Shown: one piece after another, positions 11,091 to 21,960 of the stretch | Layout: each line of letters begins with the position of its first letter | Position numbering within the stretch: position 1 is the first letter of the stretch | NCBI RefSeq assembly: GCF_963169125.1 | Contig: NC_084802.1 | Coordinates: 29,827,107-29,891,106, forward strand | Source of the DNA: Humulus lupulus | Lineage: Eukaryota > Streptophyta > Magnoliopsida > Rosales > Cannabaceae | Direction of reading: 5' to 3' | DNA length: 64,000 nucleotides | Notes under the pieces: model-generated | Told to the model about the DNA's origin: nothing | The model's database searches: none | What the model saw: the letters and a program-made list of their open reading frames with translations, nothing else | Program-made: the position numbers and the translations under genes

Positions 11091-11930
11091 TGTAATGACG
11101 TGGCAATTTGAGGTGACAGGTGGCAATGCATTTATACCAGGTGGCGCATTGATGATCAAAAATGTGCCGACCAGAGGGAGTGTAAAGGATTAGGAAATGA
11201 CCTACTAGGCAGAGCTTATATTGCATCACTGGTTGGAAAATCACTGACCAGTGATGGCAAGTATGGTTGCATCATTGGTCGAAAAATCATTGACCAGTGA
11301 TTGTAAGTATAGTTGCCTCTGGTCGGGAAAAAGTCGACCAGAGACTTCAAAAGAGCATCTCATAGAACAGGCCGACCAGAGACTTCAGAATCTCAGGAGC
11401 TTACTGACCAGTAACCTCTTTAGCAGAATCTCAGCAATGTCTTCAACAAAAAATGTCCGTAACTGTCATGGGATCTTTCGCATATATCCCGAAATAATAG
11501 CCCATTTTGTTGTATTTGGAAATTGATTAATATTTTGAATAATTTTATTAATTAAAGGTAGTTGAAACAGCTGATGACTGATTCAAGACTCATGGCCTTT
11601 TGTATAAGATCCATGAGCCTATAAATAGAGGACTCATGACTTCATTTAGGGGACTTTTAGATTTTTAGACTTTGGAGATGTAATTTAATTCCCTAGAGAC
11701 ATTCTGTCAAAATATTCCCTGTTTACACTTGAGAAACTCAGTTGGCCAAGGTTAATCTGATCTTAAGTGTAGGTTGGCATATATAAAAACATCAAGTGGA
11801 TTAGGCTATTACCAATTCTTTGGGGCTGAACCACTATAAAACTCTTGTGTCATTTATTTTATATTCAATGTTATTTTAGTTTATGTCATTTTTTGCATCT
11901 ACTCGTCATTGGACAAAATGGTGGTCAACA
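11091..11930 (+). repeat. 5' LTR of Y
   Basis: Starts TGTAATGACG and ends GGTCAACA. A good TATA box, CTATAAATAG at 11619-11628, lies between the U3 part and the leader. The phrase GGGGCTGAACCACTATAAA near 11820 is shared with the Tat-B LTR at about 46129, which supports a Tat-type LTR. The exact ends are inferred from the TG...CA rule and the shared ending GTCAACA. Confidence 0.75.
11226..11343 (+). repeat. Three consecutive hairpins in the U3 of Y
   Basis: Three inverted repeats in a row: TCACTGGT with ACCAGTGA (11226-11254), TCATTGGTC with a near-matching GACCAGTGA (11272-11300), and CTCTGGTCG with CGACCAGAG (11317-11343, perfect 9 bp stem). All are built on TGGTC/GACCA. They lie about 280-390 bp upstream of the TATA box, where enhancer or factor-binding sites would sit. 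Confidence 0.8.
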
Positions 11931-11994
11931 TTTTTTATGCTTTCGTTGACAGCCTGAATAGAAAAAGCACACTAGAATTCCCATCCTACTCGTT

Positions 11995-13693
11995 ATGGCA
12001 CCCAGGAAGCCCAATGCATCGACTGCAAAAGAAACCATCAGACCAGAAGATCTTGATACACCTGAAAATCTTGAAAATGAGCCTAGAGTCACTCTTGAGG
12101 AGATAACACCAGAAATGGAACAACTTTAGGAGGCAATGGGAGTTTTCCAAGAGTAGATGATGCAGTTCAATGCCCGACAGGAGTCGTTTGCTGAAGAAAT
12201 GACTAGGTAGAAGGTCGAGTTCAAGCAGCAAAAACGAGACATGGATGCAAGGAATGAGGAAATCAGACTAAGGAAAGAAAAGGCTGACCGACGACATCAC
12301 AAGGAGGCGCTCGCTCTAGAAGCAGCTACCCAGTTGGCCCAGGCAAATGCCCAAGCTGTGGCGCAAAATGCTGCCCAGGGAGCTCGAAATGACTACACTG
12401 GTCGAAAGCCACCTGCTGGAAGGACAAACTCTTCAGGACCTGATCGAAGTCAAAGTAATCAGTCTGGTCAAATGAATGATGACCTCCACTCTAGAACTAC
12501 GTCCACGCAGAGAGAAAATTCTAGAACCCCTTTGAGAAGTCACCAGTTAGAAACTCCCCGGTCAGGAAGTCACCGATAGGGTAGTAATCAAGCCCCTCCC
12601 GGAAACAAACAAACCAAGGCTCCTAAGTCTCCTCGAGATAAAAAAACTCCTGGGTACAAAGACGATCATGGTCGAGATGAGGCTGATAGTCATCAAACTG
12701 ACCAGTCAAAGTATCGAAAGGGCAATTGCCAAAAGGAAGGAGAAGACTGCCCGATTCGTCCTGAAGAGCCACCTCGACATCCCAACCAGTAGCCTAGTGG
12801 AAAAGAGCAGGCCTCACGTAATAAATCGTCTGATAAGGAAAGATAAAAAGCACAATATTCGACCGGATAGGAGGACATGCTACCTGGAAGGATTTACGAG
12901 ATGTCATCAGCAATAAGAATAAGACCGCCCAAGTCGAAGGGCAATTTCTTGCCCGCCTTGACGATCAAGTAGAAATACTTGATGGAAGTGCACCAGTTGG
13001 AAATGTCGACCAGGAGGTCAAAATACTGGAAAATCATCAGTAGCACCGGTCATTCAAGCTAGCTCGATGCACTAGCAACTGCAGTACAGGGTTTGTCTAA
13101 ACGATCTACCGAGTTGGATGAAGTAGATCATAGGAGTGGTAGTCCCTTTTGTGCTCGGATCAGAGCAGCCAAGCCACCTGCAAAATATAAAGCTCCAGTG
13201 CTACCGATGTATTCAAGGAAAGAGGAACCGCTCAGGCATGTCGGAAATTTTTAGGATCAAATGGAACTTCTCGGAGTGAGCGGTGATTATCGATGCAAAG
13301 TTTTCCTGACCACATTGTCGGATACTGCCCAGGAATGGTATTGGAAATTCAAACTGGATTCCATTATCTCATGGAACATGTCCAGGAAGGAATTTTGTCG
13401 ACAATTCAGTGCTGCCCAGACCCCTCTAGTCTATGCAAATCACCTGGCAGATATCAAGCAAGGAAAGGTCATCTCATGGCAGTACGAGCTGGAGTATTGT
13501 CAGGGAGTCCCCTTTGGGATGACATGCAAAGAAAACCCGTGAGGATGATAACTGAGTTCAACACTCGGGCTCAAAGGTTCATCAATGTAGAAGAGGCGAG
13601 GTCAGCACTAAAGCTAACTTCTCAGCCCATAATAACTACAATGACAAACGTTAACTCGGCCTCGACCTCGACTATGCCTTCCACATCGTGGCC
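11995..13693 (+). pseudogene. Y gag (Tat-like), many stops, truncated
   Basis: The frame from the ATG at 11995 can be read through in-frame TAG codons at 12127, 12154, 12208, 12577 and 12790. It first encodes a Glu/Lys/Arg/Ala-rich helical segment (12241-12400), then a hydrophilic linker. After frameshifts, a Retrotrans_gag capsid domain appears at about 13255-13600, with landmarks VFLTTLSDTAQEWYWK and FCRQFSA and then HLADIKQGK. The tail moves to another frame near 13480-13520 (RMITEFNTRAQRFINVEEA). The gene ends where X is inserted. The TAG stops are each one transition from CAG. Tat/Retand-type gag is the best fit. Confidence 0.82.
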
Positions 13694-15577
13694 TGATGGA
13701 CCCAAAATGGGTATGTTTTAAATATTTATATCACAAGCGCACGATTCGTTCATATAGAATAGTGATCGTGTAAGAAAGGATGTCGAACCCAAATGAGTTG
13801 TCTAAAATCAAAAAGAAAACTATTTTAAACCAAAATTAATAAATTCCAACATAGTTCCAAAGATTGATGAGATTTTTGTATTAAGAAAATAAAATAAAAA
13901 GATAATAATAAAGATATTAAAGACAATATATATAACTAAATTAATAATTGTAAACAAGATGGTAGAAGAAAGATTATTAAGATAATAGAATCCACAAAAC
14001 ATAAGTTCAATAATATTTATAAGCACATTGATTCCCAAGTTTTAGTAATAGTAGAAATTAATCAAACCATCACTTATTCAAATTAGATATTCTATTTAAG
14101 CACAAGTTATTTTAGAAATATAGGAATTATCTTCACTTTTTGAGATATAATTTCAAAGTATTTAGTGTGAATCAATCTAAAGAAACAACAAATAAATCAA
14201 TGAATATTATTTATAAGGAAAAACATAATATTTTTGTTCTAAGCATTTGATGTGCACAATTTAATGGCACACCTTAATCAAATAATATTATGATTTTGCA
14301 CTAATGAAGAACAAAGTGTAAATATGTGCTAACAATAAAAAATACATGATATTTAAGATGAAAGAAGATATTTGAAGACGAAAAATCCATAAACTTTGTT
14401 GCACAAATGGGAAATCAACATACAAAATAAATACTATCTAGACACATATTGTTTCATCATCACCTTAATAATCTCAAAAAGATTAGAAACTCATAACTAG
14501 AATAGAAATTACAAACATAAATAGGAAAATTTGGAGGAGGAACCCCCAAATTTTCCTCTAAAAACTCATAGAAAAATGACCAAAATGAAGAAAAAGATGA
14601 AGAGAATGGAGTGGTCTTGAAAGTGTAGCAATTGTGTAGTGTAACCTCTCCTCAAAAATGGTCTTCGAATCCCTTACTTATAGCCAAAAAAGAGTATTAA
14701 AATAATCAACTTAAATTAATTAAATAAAGTAAATATGACATGTAGATGTAAATTCTAGGGGTGTAATGATGATTTTGTGGTGAAATATGTAGAAAAGTTG
14801 GGTAAAAAAATGACATTTTTAGACATAAGGGGACAAGGGGACATTGAGGCATTTGTTGGGCTCAAGAAGAACAAAGGGGCTTGTTGGTTGCTGGAGGTGG
14901 GCTGTGGCAGGCGTGGGCTTGGCAGGGAAGCAGCTAGGCCGAAATGGGGGAGGCAGGCTGGGGCTTCAGCGTTGGGCCTGGCTAGGAAGGTTGGGCAGGT
15001 GTGGGTCGGGTCGACGGGTCCAGGCGGGTCAGGGGATGTGGGTCAGGCGCCTGGGGCAGCTGGAGGCGCGGGCCGGGCTGGGGTGGGCTTGGCAGAGGGC
15101 AGGCGAGCCCAGGCCGTGGGCTTCATGTCCTTGAGCTTGGAGGCTTTTCAGAAATGCCTTTTTTTCTTTCTTTGAAAATGCCATTTTTTCTTCATTTTTC
15201 TTGTTTTTCAAGAGCCAAAAAATACAACATATTTCCTATAAAATAAAACAAATTAAATTAAAACCAAATATTTTCAATAATAAAATATACAACATAAGTT
15301 CCATGAAAATACTAATTAAAACTTAATTTAATTTGACATTTAAGCTCAATAAAATCATATTTTTAACTTTTAATTCAATGACGCTAGTTTCAAATAATTA
15401 AACTATCAAATATTACAATAAAATATCTATAAAAACATATAAAAATCTAAAAAATTACAATAAGACTAATAAATTCAAAATTACTTAAAAGCTTAATAAA
15501 TTACTTAAAAACTTAAAGACTAAGCAACAATTAGCATAAAAAATGTGGTAAAATAACTCTATTTTGTAGAGTTATCA
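13694..15577 (-). repeat. 3' LTR of X (complete copy, 1884 bp)
   Basis: On the minus strand it starts TGATAACTC (from 15577) and ends GGGTCCATCA (at 13694). It contains a GC-rich, G-skewed island at about 14880-15125 in otherwise AT-rich sequence, which gives false open frames on both strands. The second LTR copy matches it from 17729 up to the GTAAT at 18811-18815, and 1-189 continues that match. Confidence 0.9.
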
Positions 15578-15596
15578 TACCCTCAAACTTAAAGTT
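15578..15596 (-). other. Polypurine tract of X
   Basis: On the minus strand CTTTAAGTTTGAGGGTA leads directly into the LTR start TGATAACTC. The AAGTTTGAGGG run before the 3' LTR is typical of this kind of plant Ty3 element. Confidence 0.75.
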
Positions 15597-16770
15597 TTGC
15601 TAGTCCTCAAGCAAAAGAAAATTAAAACACAAATTTTTTTTATGGTGATATCTTAAGTATTTCCTCAAAAATTACACAATGATAATAGTTCTCAAAAAAA
15701 TTTTATGAATATAGATTAAGCTTATCAAATAATCAATCTTGATTTCTAGGAAGATTTAAGAAATATTATTTTGCATATAAACTTATAATAAATAGAAGTG
15801 TTCTATTATGAAAAATATAAAAAAAACTTAGAAAACTTGACCCAATAATTAAAAGCTTAAGAACAATTCATATTTTTAAGAGAACCACAATTAAACATGG
15901 TTAAGGTTTTTACTTGGACATGAAAAATATCACAATTTTTTTTAATATTTTATAACAAATGAAAAACACACATAAACAAAAAGAAAATCACTTTAAACAA
16001 AAAGAAAACACACATACACACACACTACACCCCCAAACTTAAATGAAACATTGTCCTCAATGAGTAATAAAATAGAAAAAGTTAAGAACTACTCACTTGG
16101 ATGTATGCTTCCTTGATTTGGCTCATTTGTTTTCTTCTTTTTTTTTTTTCTTTTTGGGCAAGAAGTTTCCTTCAAGCTTTTAAAAATACATGAAACAAAA
16201 GCACACAACAAAAGTGAAATATAAAATGAAACATGAAAAGTATGGATTGCCTACCACAAAGCGCTTTAGTTTATAGTCTTTAGCTCGACTATATATATAT
16301 ATATATTTCTTCTAACCTACACCTAATCGATGGTGTAGAATTTCATTTGTAGGGTGAGTTATGAGTTTGATGCAAATTCCATAAATAATAATTGATAACA
16401 TTACACCTACACAAAAATTAGAAATATGCAATTTTGATGGAATATCAATGAAATGAAAAAATTGCACATCTATGTCACACTCTTTTTTATTTTGAGAAAA
16501 TATACAAATTTGTTCAATTATGAGTTCATGAGATATAATTATATTTTTTTCATTTTCCTCATGAGCCTCGAAAATTATTCCATCCAACTCTTTCGTTTTA
16601 TTAAGAGGTTGGATGCATATTACAAGTTCTTCAACAACTTCATTCTCTTTTTCACTTTCAATTTGACTATTTGGATTGGGAATGAGTTGGTTGGGATAAA
16701 CTTGTTTTTCTGACTCTATAACAGTTGCAAGTTGTCCGACTATTGTCTCAATTTTTGAGATTGACTGAAA
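15597..16770. other. Interior of X without coding signal
   Basis: AT-rich sequence with poly-A/T runs and an (AT)n tract near 16288-16306. Open frames at 16312-16587 (minus) and 16453-16713 (plus) are short, low-complexity and mutually overlapping. I see no domain in either. Confidence 0.6.
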
Positions 16771-17073
16771 CTAGGCTTGTAAGATTTGGTAGGTTGATTG
16801 CATGAACTGTTGTAGGGTATCCTCTAAAGATGGGCTCGTTTCTTGTTGAATGGGATATGATAGGTTGAATTGGGCGTGACTTTGATTTAGCATGTTGAAT
16901 TGATGCCCTTGATTCATTGGAGAATGGGTATGACTCCATGAAAAATTTGGATTATAGGCCGAGGTAAAAGGGATATCAAAGGATTCATGCATATCATTAG
17001 TTTCTTCATAATTTAAATTTGAGTGTTCATAATAGTTGTACTCAGAATTCCAGCTATAATTAAAATGATCCAT
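16771..17073 (-). CDS. Short gag-like frame in X
   Basis: A 100-residue open frame starts at the ATG at 17073 and is intact to its stop. It is rich in Asn, Tyr, Ser, His and Gln. Its end (SLEDTLQQFMQSTYQILQA) resembles the conserved SLE-x-x-L-x-x-F-MQST segment found in gag proteins of Athila/Tat-type elements. It has no capsid or zinc-knuckle domain. It may be the surviving end of a deleted gag, or a packaging remnant. Whether it is translated is unknown. Confidence 0.5.
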   Translation of the reverse strand: MDHFNYSWNSEYNYYEHSNLNYEETNDMHESFDIPFTSAYNPNFSWSHTHSPMNQGHQFNMLNQSHAQFNLSYPIQQETSPSLEDTLQQFMQSTYQILQA

Positions 17074-17189
17074 TTTAAGAGACTTTTTTAAAAAAAAAAT
17101 AATTATAACATAAATTAAGAAGAGTATTAAACACAATAATTAAGGAAAAAATGTAAAATTAAGATAACATAAAAAATATTAAGAAATGA

Positions 17190-17500
17190 AAACAAGAGTT
17201 AGGAGGCACAAGTGTCATCAACTAATAACAATATAACAAAATAGAATAAAAAGTTAGGAGGCACAAATGCCATCAACTATCACAAAATAAGAGAGAATAA
17301 CACAAGAGCTATGAGGCACAAGTACCGTCAACTATAAAAATACAACAACAAAAATAAAAAGATTACAACAAAGGTAAGGAGTCACAAGTGCCATCAACTA
17401 ACAAAAATAAAAAAAAAATTACAACAAGAGCTACAACAAGATTTAGGAGGCACAAGTGTCATCAACTATAAAGAAAAAAAAGATAGATATGAGGCACAAA
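17190..17500 (-). repeat. Minisatellite in the interior of X
   Basis: The phrase TAGGAGGCACAAGTGCCATC recurs with changes about six times at spacings of roughly 50-70 bp (near 17198, 17256, 17310, 17378, 17445 and 17490), separated by A-rich filler. The conserved part is GAGGCACAARTGYCATCAACTA. It lies between the primer binding site and the gag-like frame. Confidence 0.75.
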
Positions 17501-17703
17501 TGTCGTTAACTAAAAAAATGCAATAAATATAAATATATAAATAAATTTTTTTTATGGGTGGTAGAACCGTCCCAAATTTTATTTTTATCTTTTTTTAATT
17601 TTTATATATATTTTTGTAAATATATTTTTTTTAAATGAAAAAATTAAATAACTAGTAGAAGAATTCACTAATCTTGAGAAAAATTTCGTTTCTTTTCTTG
17701 CAA

Positions 17704-17726
17704 CTCTCCGACAATGGCGCCAAAAA
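17704..17726 (-). other. Primer binding site of X
   Basis: On the minus strand TTTGGCGCCATTGTCGGAGA follows the LTR end TCCATCA by three to four bases. It resembles the TGGCGCC-type primer sites of Athila/Ogre-like elements, usually assigned to tRNA-Asp. The tRNA assignment is from knowledge of those families. Confidence 0.75.
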
Positions 17727-17728
17727 CT

Positions 17729-18815
17729 TGATGGACCCAAAATGGGTATGTTTTAAATATTTATATCGCAAGCGCACGAATCATTCATATAGAATAGTGA
17801 TCGTGTAAGCAAGGATGTCAAACCCAAAGGAGTTGTCTAAAATAAAAAAGAAAACTATTTTAAACCAAAATTAATAAATTCTAACCTAGCTCCAAAGATT
17901 GATGAGATTTTTGTATCAAGAAAATAAAATAAAAGGTAATAATAAAGATATTAAAGACAATATATATAACTAAATTAATAATTTTAAACAAGATGGTAGA
18001 AGAAAGATTATTAAGATAATAGAATCCACAAAACATAAGTTCAATATTATTTGTAAGCACATTGTTTCCCAAGTTTTAGTAATAGTAGAAATTTATCAAA
18101 CCATCACTTATTCAAATTAGATATTCTATTTAAGCACAAGTTATTTTAGAAATATAGGATTTATCTTCACTTTTTGAAATATAATTTCAAAGTATTTAGT
18201 GTGAATCAATCTAAAGAAACAACAAATAAATCAATGAATATTATTTATAAGGCAAAACATAATATTTGTGTTCTAAGCATTTGGTGTGCACAATTTAATG
18301 ACACACTTTAATAAAAGAATATTATGTTTTTGCACTAATGAAGAACAAAGTATAAATATGTGCTAACAATAAAAAATACATTATATTTAAGATGAAAGAA
18401 GATATTTGAAGAAGAAAAATCCATAAACTTTGTTGCACAAATGGGAAATCAACATACAAAATAAATACTATCTAGTTACATAATATTTCATCATCACCTT
18501 AATAATCTTAATAAGATTATAAACTTATAACTAGAATAGAAATTACAAATCAAAAATTACAAACATAGATAGGAAAATTTGGAGGAGGAACCCCCAAATT
18601 TTCCTCTAAAAACTCATAGAAAAATGACCAAAAAGAAGAAAAAGATGAAGAGAGTGGAGTGGTCTTGAAAGTGTAGCAATTGTGTAGTGTAACCTCTCCT
18701 CAAAAATGGTCTTCAAATCCCCTATTTATAGCCAAAAAAGAGTATTAAAATAATCAATTTAAATTAATTAAATAAAGTAAATATGGCATGTAGAGGTAAA
18801 TTCTAGGGGTGTAAT
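17729..18815 (-). repeat. 5' LTR of X, 3' portion (split copy)
   Basis: Colinear with 13694-14764. A TATA box (minus strand CTATAAATAG, near 18718-18728) precedes the leader. The copy stops at GTAAT (18811-18815), where the Cassandra LTR begins. The rest of this LTR continues at 189 down to 1 on the other side of the inversion. Confidence 0.9.
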
Positions 18816-19188
18816 TGTAACGCCCCACGTCACTATGGTTGCTTCCTGGAATAACGACTGGCCCTACAAACCAACACAAGTCTTTCCAGCGTGCTTTGTC
18901 CTCACTTGCAAGCTTCCTGGGAAAACTTCCCAGGAGGTCACCCATCATAAGATTGCTCTAGGTCAAACACGCTTAACTTTGGAGTTTTCAAGTGATGGGC
19001 TACCAAAAATAAGATGCATCTTGTTGGCATAGGTGGTATTCATCAATCAATTTAAGCCCTCTTAAATTGTGTAGTCACATACCTACACAGTCTTAGAACC
19101 ATCACCTTTAACCTTCCCCAGGCAGTGTGGGATTGCATAGCTTTACCCAGTCTTTCCCCCTACGGATCACAAGATACTGACTGTCACA
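18816..19188 (-). mobile_element. Cassandra-type solo LTR carrying 5S-like sequence
   Basis: A 373 bp unit from TGTAACGCCCC to GACTGTCACA. On the minus strand it begins TGTGACAGTC and contains a clear 5S rRNA-derived part. Cassandra elements are known plant miniature LTR retrotransposons with a 5S sequence in each LTR. Only one LTR is present, so this is a solo LTR. The flanks do not match each other (GTAAT and GGATA); both match T1 flanks in reverse complement. A second copy of equal length lies at 49440-49812. Confidence 0.88.
18925..18995 (-). ncRNA. 5S rRNA-derived segment inside Cassandra LTR
   Basis: On the minus strand AAAGTTAAGCGTGT (the 5S box A region) is followed about 20 bp later by GATGGGTGACCTCCTGGG, a near-exact match to the 5S box C region. 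Box A and box C form the RNA polymerase III internal promoter of 5S genes. The intermediate segment has diverged from 5S. It is part of a transposon, not a ribosomal gene. Confidence 0.85.
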
Positions 19189-19955
19189 GGATAGATACTA
19201 TTATTTTTCATATATTATAAAAATACAATAATTATAGCTTTTTTATGAAGAGAAACAATAATTATAATAATACTATTGATTTTTTTCCCATTAATGGTTT
19301 TCGAAAGCCATTGTAGGATGATCGACAACCGAAATTCCATATCAAAATTAGTTAATTATTTAACACTATATATATAAAGCTAAATGATAATTAATCAAAA
19401 TTAGTGAGGGAAAAAATGACAAATAAAAATAAGTTTGAAAAAGAATGCATTTTGCACCTAATTTTTAGAAGAATAATAAATCCATTTTGTTGGTGAAAAG
19501 GAATTCTCTTAAGGATTCCTGAGCGAAAAGCAAAACCAAACATAATAATAAAGTAAATCCATTCTATTCTAATTGATTCATACCAACCAAATGTTACCTA
19601 AGTTTATATGCAATGTAGGATATGGTAAGAATACAATGGACCAGTGAGCAACAGAAGTTCATGATTGTGGACTGTACTGACTGAGTGTTTTATAATTAAA
19701 CAAGTGATAACTCACTCTGGTATATCTTTAGCGAACAATATTGTTAATGAGTATTAAATTATGAAAAAATTTGTAAATCGAGTTTGAAACATGTTTTTAT
19801 GAGGATTTTGCATTTAAAGAAAAGTTTTTAAATATGAGAATTTTCCACAAATAATTTTACTATTTATTTTGAAAATTTAAAGTAAAAGAAAGTTAATAAC
19901 TCTTTCTATCATATAAATTTTAATGTTTTTGTAATAAATGGGGATTGATAAATGG
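19189..19955. other. AT-rich stretch without a gene
   Basis: No coding frame or known repeat recognised. The first five bases, GGATA, are the flank that pairs with TATCC after T1. Confidence 0.6.
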
Positions 19956-20249
19956 TTTGTCTATCATATCATGTTGTTTTTCAAACTTTATTTACAAAAA
20001 TCTCCTAGAAAATTTTATTTACAAATATACCTTGTCACATCATCAAAATATACCTGAATTCACAATAATACTACTTGAAACTAGAAAAGGAGAATTTGGC
20101 CAACTTAACCTGAAAAAAGAGGCACTAATCTCACTGCTCGAATTATTATGTTTTTCTGGGTTTTCTAAAGTAACATTTTGGTTGCTTAAGATTCTGATAA
20201 AATAATGACTGGTAACTTTTTATAAAAAGCTTTATTTTTAAATCATATT

Positions 20250-20507
20250 ATTTCATATACGTTTTGGTTACCTCCAAAACCTATTTGTAGAAAATTAGTT
20301 ATTTTAAGATGCTGATTAGTTACCTTAAAAAACATAGCTTCATTTTTAGGTTATCTTATGGTATCTTATTAGTTAAGAGACTTTTACATTATCCAAAACT
20401 TATTTGTAAAAAATTAGTTATTTTAAGATACTGATTAGTTACCTTTAAAAACATGGCTTTATTTTTAGGTTATATTATGATGTACTATTATTTAAGAGAC
20501 CAAAATA
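20250..20507 (+). repeat. Two tandem units of about 125 bp in the left end of the MULE-like element
   Basis: The block containing AAAATTAGTTATTTTAAGAT, GATTAGTTACC and TTTATTTTTAGGTTAT occurs twice in a row (about 20260-20380 and 20390-20500). Diverged inverted copies occur on the right side at about 22300-22640. Subterminal repeats of this kind are common in MULE-type and other DNA transposons. Confidence 0.7.
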
Positions 20508-20512
20508 TATAT

Positions 20513-21358
20513 TGTTGGCTGGCTTTTATGTCAACAACCAAATTAATATAAAGCTTAAAGAAGAAGAAGATAAAACACGGGGATTTTATGTGGTTCAGGC
20601 TATTAATTAGCCCTAATCCATGAGTCAATTGTATTGAGGATAAAGAACTTGCAAAGCTCAAGCTCTTTAAGAATTTTGGCAGCGCTTTTGCATACACTGA
20701 AAATTTGATCCCTTTACAAGTGATGCCCTAGCCCTATTTATAGGCGGCTAAGGGGATTAAGCTCATTAATTGGAGTTGATTACAATCATTGTTCCCATAA
20801 TGGGATTAGTTATACATAAATGAAGATTTCCTATACATTAAATAAGTTGGTGGGCCCATTAGATACTTGGCAAAACCCAGTATGAGGATGTCAAGCCCAC
20901 TCCTTTACTGGGAAAAGTGCCTCCTGATACTTGTTAGAATAGTAGTTGCACGTTTTCTCATTTCAGGCGACATCGTAGGACATCCTTTTTGCTACTTGTA
21001 CAGAAGTAGCAGCACGATCTCTACAGCCACTAGGTGTCAGACCGGTGTTTGTGGTCCTACGTGTCTCTCTTGCTGAAACTTGGCAAGCGCAACCCTTCCC
21101 TGGAGGAAAGGTTCTTGAGATTTAGATAAGTTAATCACAGCTCGAGGAGTCTCAGTGGGTCACCTCCCAACTAAGTTCTCAGGAGGTGGCTCTTATTGAC
21201 AATAAGCCTGATACCTTCTCTGGGTATGACTAAATTTCCCTTAATTATAAGTAATTAAAATTAATTTGAAAAATATCCTACCACGTGTCATATTTTAATT
21301 GGTCTAACTAATAATAATTTTTAAAAATAAATATTAAAATTATAAAAAAAAAATTACA
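20513..21358 (-). mobile_element. Solo LTR, Tat-like, inside the MULE-like element
   Basis: About 846 bp from TGTTGGCTGG to AAATTACA in plus coordinates. On the minus strand it carries the TATA box CTATAAATAGGGCT (near 20730-20745) and a leader ending in GCCTGAACCACATAAA. That arrangement is the same as in the Tat-A LTR at 33153-34006, whose length (854 bp) is nearly equal. The flanks are TATAT and TATAG, an imperfect 5 bp duplication. There is no second LTR or interior. The right boundary is inferred. Confidence 0.65.
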
Positions 21359-21415
21359 TATAGCTGTCTTTTTATCATCTTAATTCCAAAAATGCTTTGA
21401 CCCATTTAATTTAAA

Positions 21416-21960
21416 TTAATACCTCTTTTTGGAAACAATATAACATTGCTTATTTCTCTCTCTTACACGTAACTGTCGACCAACGGAGAAAACCACCAGA
21501 GCCGATTTTTCGTACACACGTTGTATGTCTGGAAAGAGGAACTGCCGATGAAGCTTTGGTTTAAGTTTCATCGCCAAACGTCGTCGAACTCCACCATACA
21601 CACTGGTCAAAGGCGACGCTGATGAATTTTTTATTGGCTTTTCCGACGAACTCCGGCCATCATGGACCTCAGGGGCAACACCGTTAGATCGAGCTTTTCG
21701 AGAGGAACAAAACCCAACCACCTACTCCACTTATATTGCTGGCATTTTCTGGCAATTTTGTGGGTATTTTCGCAGGTTTATAATCTTTTTTCGGTGACAC
21801 CACCGTTTGTTTGTGCTCAAGAGTTGTACAATCGCGACCTACTCTTTGAGGGGATCATTTTGATATATGGTCAGCATAGGTTTCTTGCCGACACCAGAGA
21901 AGATGGTTGGGATGGGTCATTTTTTGTTATGTTTGAAAACTTACCAAAAAGTGTATTCTT
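21416..21960. other. Interior of MULE-like element, opposed short frames
   Basis: A minus-strand frame (21416-21721) and a plus-strand frame (21662-21973), each about 100 codons, overlap here. This part is more GC-rich than its surroundings and could be captured host sequence. I recognise no domain in either frame, so no product is proposed. Confidence 0.35.

Larger units (their letters stand above)
11091..13693 (+). mobile_element. Y: 5' part of a Tat-like Ty3/gypsy element
   Basis: A plus-strand LTR of about 840 bp is followed by a gag gene. It is cut off at 13693 by insertion of element X after the bases TGGCC. Protease, RT and integrase are absent here. Because this region was inverted together with X, the rest of Y is predicted to lie beyond the left end of the window, in reverse orientation relative to this part. 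Confidence 0.8.
13694..18815 (-). mobile_element. X: non-autonomous LTR element (large derivative, Athila-like signals)
   Basis: Two minus-strand LTRs (13694-15577 and 17729-18815, the latter completed by 1-189 and beyond) enclose only 2.15 kb. That interior has a polypurine tract, a primer binding site and one short gag-like frame, and no pol. The element must depend on enzymes from another element. The primer site TTGGCGCCATTGTCGG and the polypurine context resemble Athila/Tat-type elements. It is inserted in Y after TGGCC (13689-13693). Its matching duplication should be left of the window. Confidence 0.85.

Noticed and set aside
14777..15175. 132-codon Gly/Arg-rich frame
   Set aside because: It lies in the GC-rich island of the X LTR, where all frames stay open by composition, and the second LTR copy does not preserve it as a gene.
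18925..18995. Genuine 5S rRNA gene
   Set aside because: Only the promoter-like boxes match; the rest has diverged, and the whole unit is bounded by LTR ends and repeated at 49440.
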